Origin: Phycisphaerae bacterium
GTDB lineage: Bacteria; Planctomycetota; Phycisphaerae; JAJVII01
Assembly (NCBI GenBank): GCA_028706835.1
Contig: JAQTVL010000040.1
Coordinates: 1 to 13,880, forward strand
Reading direction: 5' to 3'
Length of the DNA stretch: 13,880 nt
The position numbers and the translations under genes are program-made. The notes under the pieces were generated by a model. It saw nothing but the letters and a program-made list of their open reading frames with translations. It was not told where the DNA came from and ran no database searches. Of this stretch, positions 1-6,975 are shown piece by piece (position 1 is the stretch's first letter; each line of letters begins with the position of its first letter).

Positions 1-67
1 GCCCGCACCGTTTCGCCGGCGGTTGAGGACTAGACCTAAGTTCCAGCCTCGCTCATGGGTCGCCTTC

Positions 68-160
68 CTAAGAAAGCCGGCTTTCCTTAGCGGAATCACT
101 AAGAAAGGCTAAGCTCTTATCCTTTCTTAGTCAACATGTTAAGGAAAGCGTGCTTTCTTT
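68..160. repeat. Array of three AAGAAAG-type hairpins
   Basis: Three palindromes built from related A/G-rich words lie side by side. Positions 68-78 (CTAAGAAAGCC) pair with 79-90 with one bulged base. Positions 98-108 (ACTAAGAAAGG) pair perfectly with 121-131 across a 12-nt loop. Positions 141-149 (AAGGAAAGC) pair with 152-160 with one G-T wobble. The stretch is poorer in GC than its surroundings. It could be a regulatory site array, an RNA structure or a mobile repeat; the sequence does not decide which. Confidence 0.65.
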
Positions 161-353
161 GGCGAGGGGGGACAGGAGCAGCCGGTTTTCCCGGGGAGGC
201 ACGATGGCCTACCCCGCTCTGTCCAACGCCGCCTTCGCCCCCGTTGGGGCTTGCTGAATTGGGGCCGTTATCCGCAGGTTGCGCTCCACCTGCGGCTACA
301 CGCCGCCACCCGCTTCGCGGGTTAGGAGCCTTGCCCAGGCCGCGTTCGATCTC

Positions 354-461
354 TTTGTTGTGGGGCACCCGCCCTCGGGTGCCGTCCGGCTGCGAAGCAG
401 CCGGGGAGTTCGTCCCGGCTCGCCGCGACGATGACACCCGGGGGCGGGTGTCCTACAACTA
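354..461. repeat. Inverted pair of tetraloop hairpin repeats
   Basis: GGCACCCG at 364-371 and CGGGTGCC at 376-383 form a perfect 8-bp stem with a 4-nt loop. CCGGCTGC at 386-393 and GCAGCCGG at 397-404 form a perfect 8-bp stem with a 3-nt loop. GACACCCG at 433-440 and CGGGTGTC at 445-452 form another 8-bp stem with a 4-nt loop. The outer flanks (TTGTTGTGGGG at 355-365 and the tail after 452, CTACAACTA) are imperfect inverted copies. A GGGTGTCCCACAA tail occurs again at 1749-1761, so this is a dispersed family. Confidence 0.65.
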
Positions 462-508
462 CAGGCCGGCACCCGCTACGCGGGCTCTGGTTGTGGGGGC
501 GACGGGAA

Positions 509-560
509 CCACGGGCTCGTCTGATCCCTCGCTACGCTCAGGATCAGACTTCACCCGTGG
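509..560. repeat. 52-bp two-part hairpin repeat
   Basis: The outer stem is CCACGGG (509-515) with CCCGTGG (554-560). The inner stem is GTCTGATCC (519-527) with GGATCAGAC (541-549). An asymmetric internal loop separates them, and the terminal loop is 13 nt. Both stems are perfect. The shape is that of a mobile palindromic repeat or a structured transcript end. It lies about 105 bp downstream of the stop of the leftward SEC-C gene and has no T-run, so a simple terminator is not clear. Confidence 0.6.
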
Positions 561-665
561 CTATTGGCAATCGCCCTCCGGGCTCCCGGATCATCGGGTT
601 GAACGTCACAGGCGGTTGAATACTTACCAGCCCGGCGTGCGGGTTGGATGCGGCGTCGATCCGTC

Positions 666-1595
666 TCATCGCCGGCCACAGCACTTCTTGTGCTTCTTCC
701 CGCTGCCGCAGGGGCAAGGGTCGTTCGGGCCGATCTTCGGCTCGGTGCGGCGGATCGTTGACGACTCGGAGTGGGGCGTATAGCCGGCGTCGGGGCCGTA
801 GTCGTCGTCCGCGTCGTCGCCTCCCCCACCCAGCGGGTGGCGATCGGGCGGGCGGTCGAACCAGTTGCGCTCCAGCCGCCACTCCTCTTCCACCCATTCG
901 CGGAGGGGCTTGTATTCGGTCCCCGGCCGAAGCTCGCTCTCGCCGGACAGGGCTTTCAACGCTATCACGTAGTCCTTCAATTGCGTCGCTGCAATCAGTT
1001 TCTCCAGCAGCGGCCTGGCTGGCTCATGCCGCATCGCCGCCAGGAAACCGGCGGCGGACGTCACGTCGGCTTCAGGATCGGCATCGGCTGCCTGCTGAAG
1101 CATGTTCATGGCGACGTCGCGAATCCGAGCAAGGGCGGCTGGGTCTGCCTGGCCGATGAAACTCTGCGCTACCAGGATCAGGGGATACCAGCCGATATTT
1201 TCCTCGCACAGTCCGCTGAGGGTCTCGGCGATGAATGGCACCACGACCGGGCCAATCGAGGCGAGTGCAGACTCCAGGGCGTTGAGTTCCACGTCGCCGA
1301 ACTCGTGCGGGTCCGAGCGAGCAAGTTGGGAAACCAGCCACCGGCAGACCGTCTGGCGATCCGGCTCCGCCAGCCGCGGGGCCGCCATCGCGAGTACCGC
1401 CGACACATACAGCGTGGTAAAGCGAGGCACGTCGATCCTGTTCTCCAACTCCAGGTGCTCTCGGAAGGCGGAGCTCAGGCTGTCCATTAACGAGGGGGCC
1501 GCGACGAGTGCGGCGGCGGCGGCTTCGAGGGCCGGCCAGGGGACTTCGCGGTCGTCCTGCTGGAGCGACTGGATGATGGCGTCGGCGTCGGGCAT
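666..1595 (-). CDS. SEC-C motif-containing protein of unknown function
   Basis: A 309-residue protein ending in a SEC-C zinc-binding motif. The tail reads NDPCPCGSGKKHKKCCGRR, with C294, C296 and C305/C306 as likely metal ligands. This motif ends SecA and many stand-alone proteins, where it binds zinc and can contact other proteins. The first ~230 residues are helical with repeated Ala/Leu pairs, like HEAT-type helical repeats; the layout resembles DUF1186-type proteins, though I am not certain of that family. No signal peptide or membrane segment is visible, so it is probably cytoplasmic. The start is supported by GGAG six bases before the ATG. The gene stands alone with non-coding DNA on both sides, and the context gives no clue to its role. 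Confidence 0.85.
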   Translation of the reverse strand: MPDADAIIQSLQQDDREVPWPALEAAAAALVAAPSLMDSLSSAFREHLELENRIDVPRFTTLYVSAVLAMAAPRLAEPDRQTVCRWLVSQLARSDPHEFGDVELNALESALASIGPVVVPFIAETLSGLCEENIGWYPLILVAQSFIGQADPAALARIRDVAMNMLQQAADADPEADVTSAAGFLAAMRHEPARPLLEKLIAATQLKDYVIALKALSGESELRPGTEYKPLREWVEEEWRLERNWFDRPPDRHPLGGGGDDADDDYGPDAGYTPHSESSTIRRTEPKIGPNDPCPCGSGKKHKKCCGRR

Positions 1596-1690
1596 GGGAG
1601 GCTCCGGAAGGGGGAACCGAGAATCCGTTCGCTATTCGCAATGTGGAGGGTACCAGAAAACCGGAGCGGTTCAAGGCCGGGACGAAGGCT

Positions 1691-1754
1691 TCGGCTGCTA
1701 CGCAGCCGATTAACACCCGACCCTTCGACTGCACTCAGGGCAGGTGGCGGGTGT
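1691..1754. repeat. Hairpin mosaic upstream of the SEC-C gene
   Basis: TCGGCTGC (1691-1698) pairs perfectly with GCAGCCGA (1702-1709) over a 3-nt loop. ACACCCG (1713-1719) pairs with CGGGTGT (1748-1754), enclosing a small CCCT...AGGG hairpin (1721-1740). The right end and the bases after it (GGGTGTCCCACAA) match the repeat family at 354-461. It lies about 100 bp upstream of the leftward SEC-C start and may fall within or beside that gene's promoter region. Confidence 0.55.
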
Positions 1755-1837
1755 CCCACAAACAAACACGACACTCAAGACGGATCGGCCTTGTCGCGAC
1801 GCGGCTGTCCGCCGGATCCATATAGCCTAACAGTTAC

Positions 1838-1865
1838 TTGACACACGGAAGACCTGTGCTATCAA
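1838..1865 (+). promoter_or_regulatory. Sigma70-like promoter with no gene downstream
   Basis: TTGACA at 1838-1843 is a perfect -35 box. A 16-nt spacer leads to TATCAA at 1860-1865, a reasonable -10 box. Transcription would start near 1872 and run rightwards. No open reading frame with a ribosome site follows for several hundred bases, so the product may be a small RNA, or the match may be chance. Confidence 0.45.
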
Positions 1866-1980
1866 TTCAGGTTGGCTTGCGTGGTTGCCGGGGGGCGGCT
1901 GGAACCGTGGGACAGGCCGAGCCGAACCGTTGGCGGATGGATGAGTTTGGGGCGGGCAGGACGCGTGCAACGAACGTGAT

Positions 1981-2069
1981 GTAACCTTGAAACCTTCATC
2001 GCAAGCATCTATTTTACAGGCACTTAGCAAGGTTACAAAAGGGCTTTAAGTAACCTTGCTGCAACCTTG
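1981..2069. repeat. Cluster of TAACCTTG motifs with an 11-bp perfect hairpin
   Basis: GTAACCTTG occurs at 1981-1989 and 2050-2058. Its reverse complement CAAGGTTAC is at 2028-2036, and a one-base variant GCAACCTTG is at 2061-2069. The copies at 2050 and 2061 are 11 bp apart, about one helical turn. The inverted copies extend into a perfect hairpin, AGCAAGGTTAC (2026-2036) with GTAACCTTGCT (2050-2060) and a 13-nt loop. Phased direct and inverted copies suit a protein-binding site such as an operator or iteron-like array. The hairpin could instead end a transcript from the promoter at 1838. Confidence 0.5.
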
Positions 2070-2132
2070 ACCTAACACGTTGCAAGACATAGCGTTACGC
2101 AAGATTTCACCCCCGGCGAACGGACCAGGGGA

Positions 2133-2253
2133 CCGTCGCACTCCGTTTGATGGGTCCGGTGCCATGTCTGCCCAAGGCGAGCATGGCTGGCCCGCCGTCC
2201 AAGACAGCCGGACGGCGAGCCAGCCATGGCACCCATCGAACGGAGTGTGACGG
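2133..2253. repeat. 121-bp nested palindromic element
   Basis: The outer arms 2133-2155 and 2231-2253 are 23 bp each with two mismatches. The inner arms 2182-2200 and 2210-2228 are 19 bp with one mismatch and a 9-nt loop. The word GGTGCCATG at 2158-2166 can also pair with CATGGCACC at 2225-2233. There is no open frame of interest, so it is non-coding and resembles a MITE or a REP-type element. No target-site duplication is obvious at its ends. Confidence 0.6.
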
Positions 2254-2398
2254 ACTACCGGTGGCTGGTTGGGCCGTCTGGGCCGGTTGGGCGAACCGTG
2301 ATGAGGGCATCGTGTCCCCGAATTAAATGGCAGGGCCGGGCGGCATGTGACGGGGCGGCCGGGGGTTGCCGAAAGAATTCATAGTTAGTGAATGCTAT

Positions 2399-2414
2399 TG
2401 TTCCACGTGGAACA
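2399..2414. promoter_or_regulatory. parS-like ParB-binding site, copy 1
   Basis: TGTTCCACGTGGAACA is a perfect 16-bp palindrome. It differs by one base from the bacterial parS site of Bacillus subtilis (TGTTCCACGTGAAACA), to which ParB/Spo0J binds to load chromosome-partitioning complexes. An identical copy lies 96 bp to the right, and the few bases flanking both copies are also identical. Alternative: a palindromic operator of another regulator. ParB is not encoded in the window. Confidence 0.75.
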
Positions 2415-2494
2415 TTGTGGGCGGGCTGAACGGACCCCCACCGCGGCTGAAGCCGCACCTCCCCCGCTGCGCGGGAGAGGAGTGCTACGAGGAT

Positions 2495-2510
2495 TGTTCC
2501 ACGTGGAACA
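2495..2510. promoter_or_regulatory. parS-like ParB-binding site, copy 2
   Basis: A second exact TGTTCCACGTGGAACA. Like copy 1 it is preceded by AT and followed by TTG, then a G-rich stretch (TGCGGGCAGG here, TGTGGGCGGG at copy 1), so the conserved unit is longer than the core palindrome. Two small hairpins lie between the copies. Paired sites in an intergenic region are typical of parS loci. Confidence 0.75.
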
Positions 2511-2583
2511 TTGCGGGCAGGGGGACCGGTTTCGACGGCCCCTCGCCTTGGCCCTCCCCCCAACGAGAGGGAATATAAACAAC

Positions 2584-2613
2584 GCCCCCGTGGCCGGCGA
2601 GAGCCACGGGGGC
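2584..2613 (-). terminator. Second terminator-like hairpin downstream of nifJ
   Basis: GCCCCCGTGGC (2584-2594) pairs perfectly over 11 bp with GCCACGGGGGC (2603-2613), with an 8-nt loop. Read leftwards, the direction of the oxidoreductase gene, the stem is followed by GTTGTTTATATT, which is T-rich for this DNA. That fits intrinsic termination of leftward transcription, acting after the first hairpin at 2646-2671. Confidence 0.6.
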
Positions 2614-2645
2614 TGAATTACCACACGAACATCCTATCGGACAGA

Positions 2646-2671
2646 AGCCCAGGCATCGCAGTGCCTGGGCT
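2646..2671 (-). terminator. Terminator-like hairpin just after nifJ
   Basis: AGCCCAGGCA (2646-2655) pairs perfectly with TGCCTGGGCT (2662-2671) over a 6-nt loop. It starts 15 bases beyond the stop codon of the leftward oxidoreductase gene. The sequence after it in that direction (TCTGTCCG) is not a strong T-run, so termination may be partial or rely on the second hairpin at 2584-2613. Confidence 0.6.
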
Positions 2672-2686
2672 TTGCACATACAGAAC

Positions 2687-6286
<3,600 letters not shown>

Positions 6287-6305
6287 GGTCCCTTCTTTGT
6301 ATTGG

Positions 6306-6323
6306 GCCCGTCCGCGGACGGGC
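6306..6323. promoter_or_regulatory. Perfect 18-bp palindrome in the nifJ leader
   Basis: GCCCGTCCGCGGACGGGC is fully self-complementary and sits 19 bases upstream of the nifJ ATG, just beyond its ribosome-binding site (AGAAGGG, 6290-6296). It may be an operator, or a leader hairpin affecting translation. No known regulator motif is recognised. Confidence 0.4.
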
Positions 6324-6370
6324 GAAAAGCTGTTGGAGAAACTAAAACACCCATGGGCCTGATGCCCACA

Positions 6371-6390
6371 ATTTTCCCGAAAATGGGAAA
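6371..6390. promoter_or_regulatory. Overlapping palindromes, candidate operator upstream of nifJ
   Basis: ATTTTC (6371-6376) is inverted by GAAAAT (6379-6384), and TTTCCC (6373-6378) is inverted by GGGAAA (6385-6390). The two dyads overlap in an AT-rich patch about 85-105 bases upstream of the nifJ start. That is where an operator or promoter element could lie. The responsible regulator is unknown. Confidence 0.35.
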
Positions 6391-6479
6391 CGAAACATTA
6401 GACCAAAACCGGGGTCATTTTACCAGAGTTAATCGCGGGCGAAAGGGGTGCCCGGCCCGGGTTCGCTCCGGGTCGTCAA

Positions 6480-6528
6480 TCAGATTTCAGGAGTCAGATT
6501 TCACCCACACCCCCCTCCTGAAATCTGA
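6480..6528. repeat. Hairpin with duplicated left arm
   Basis: TCAGATTTCAGGAG (6480-6493) pairs perfectly over 14 bp with CTCCTGAAATCTGA (6515-6528). A second partial copy, TCAGATTTCA (6494-6503), could pair with the same right arm. The two pairings exclude each other. It is either a dispersed repeat with a partial duplication or a two-state structure. It lies about 200 bases upstream of nifJ. Confidence 0.5.
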
Positions 6529-6842
6529 CTTGTGCCCGAAGATTTCGTCCCCGCCCTCCCGAGTTCTGTACGTTATTGTCATTCATGTACTTACGCATCT
6601 TCGTGAACAAGGGTACAAAGCTATGCAACATTTCTGCGATCGCCTCTCCATCGGATACTCGTTTTTCGCGCGAACTTCCGTGGCCGAGCCGCGTAACTAC
6701 GGTCAGTGGCGGCCAACGCAACTCCGCCATCGCAGCGGCTTCCCATAGCAAGCCCCGGCCGCAGTGCGAAAGTCGCAACCCGCGATAACCGACAGAAGCA
6801 GAAGCGTTGTTCGTGAAATCTGTCACGATCGCGGGCCGGCGG

Positions 6843-6851
6843 TGCTAGAAT
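6843..6851 (+). promoter_or_regulatory. Extended -10 promoter candidate for the hyp genes
   Basis: TGCTAGAAT is a good extended -10 element (TGn plus TAGAAT at 6846-6851). No close -35 match is visible; CTGTCA at 6820-6825 is poorly spaced. Transcription would start near 6858, giving a leader of roughly 120 nt before hypF. Confidence 0.4.
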
Positions 6852-6975
6852 ACGTCGAACGCCCAGGCGCCCCTGCGTTGCCAGCCTACCAGTTGGCTTC
6901 CGCCGGGATGGCGGCGCCTCGATGCCTCGTCGCTCGCAGCGGTTTACGTAGTCACGGTTCCGACTCGGGTAGCTG

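Larger units (their letters stand above)
1..665. other. Non-coding, hairpin-rich region
   Basis: I see no convincing gene here. Open frames cross it only because high GC makes stops rare, and they run through the hairpins. The segment is a mosaic of short palindromes: three AAGAAAG-type hairpins at 68-160, tetraloop hairpins at 364-404 and 433-452, and a 52-bp two-part hairpin at 509-560. An imperfect inverted repeat around positions 276-296 (CGCAGG...CCTGCG) adds another. Between them I see nothing recognisable. The segment ends at the stop codon of the leftward SEC-C gene, so part of it may serve as that gene's 3' end. Confidence 0.7.
1596..2686. other. Non-coding region with parS-like sites, repeats and promoter
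   Basis: About 1.1 kb without a believable gene; the short open frames here have no ribosome site or family resemblance. From left to right it holds a hairpin mosaic (1691-1754), a sigma70-like promoter (1838-1865), a cluster of TAACCTTG motifs (1981-2069), a 121-bp nested palindrome (2133-2253), two parS-like 16-mers (2399 and 2495) and two terminator-like hairpins (2584-2671). Two small hairpins lie between the parS-like sites: GCGGCT/AGCCGC at 2443-2456 and CCCGC/GCGGG at 2463-2475. The stretch 2521-2578 (CCCTCC...GAGAGGGA) resembles a dispersed intergenic repeat. Positions 2254-2390 show nothing I recognise. Confidence 0.7.
6287..6975. other. Divergent intergenic region between nifJ and hypF
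   Basis: A 689-bp control region between two outward-facing genes. It holds a perfect 18-bp palindrome in the nifJ leader (6306-6323), overlapping palindromes at 6371-6390, a hairpin with duplicated arm at 6480-6528, and an extended -10 promoter for the hyp genes near 6846. Positions 6540-6700 are less GC-rich than elsewhere. They contain an unconvincing leftward open frame with no family resemblance. I see no RNA gene. Confidence 0.65.

Noticed and set aside
269..277. DnaA-box-like TTATCCGCA
   Set aside because: A single one-mismatch box with no cluster or AT-rich unwinding region nearby; likely chance.
136..783. 215-codon plus-strand frame at the left end
   Set aside because: It reads through several hairpin repeats and overlaps the zinc-motif end of the SEC-C gene; composition is low-complexity Pro/Arg/Gly.
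6494..6826. 110-codon minus-strand frame in the nifJ-hypF gap
   Set aside because: Its end runs through a hairpin repeat, codon use is unlike the neighbouring genes, and no family is recognised. The part at 6550-6680 looks most protein-like, so a decayed gene cannot be excluded.
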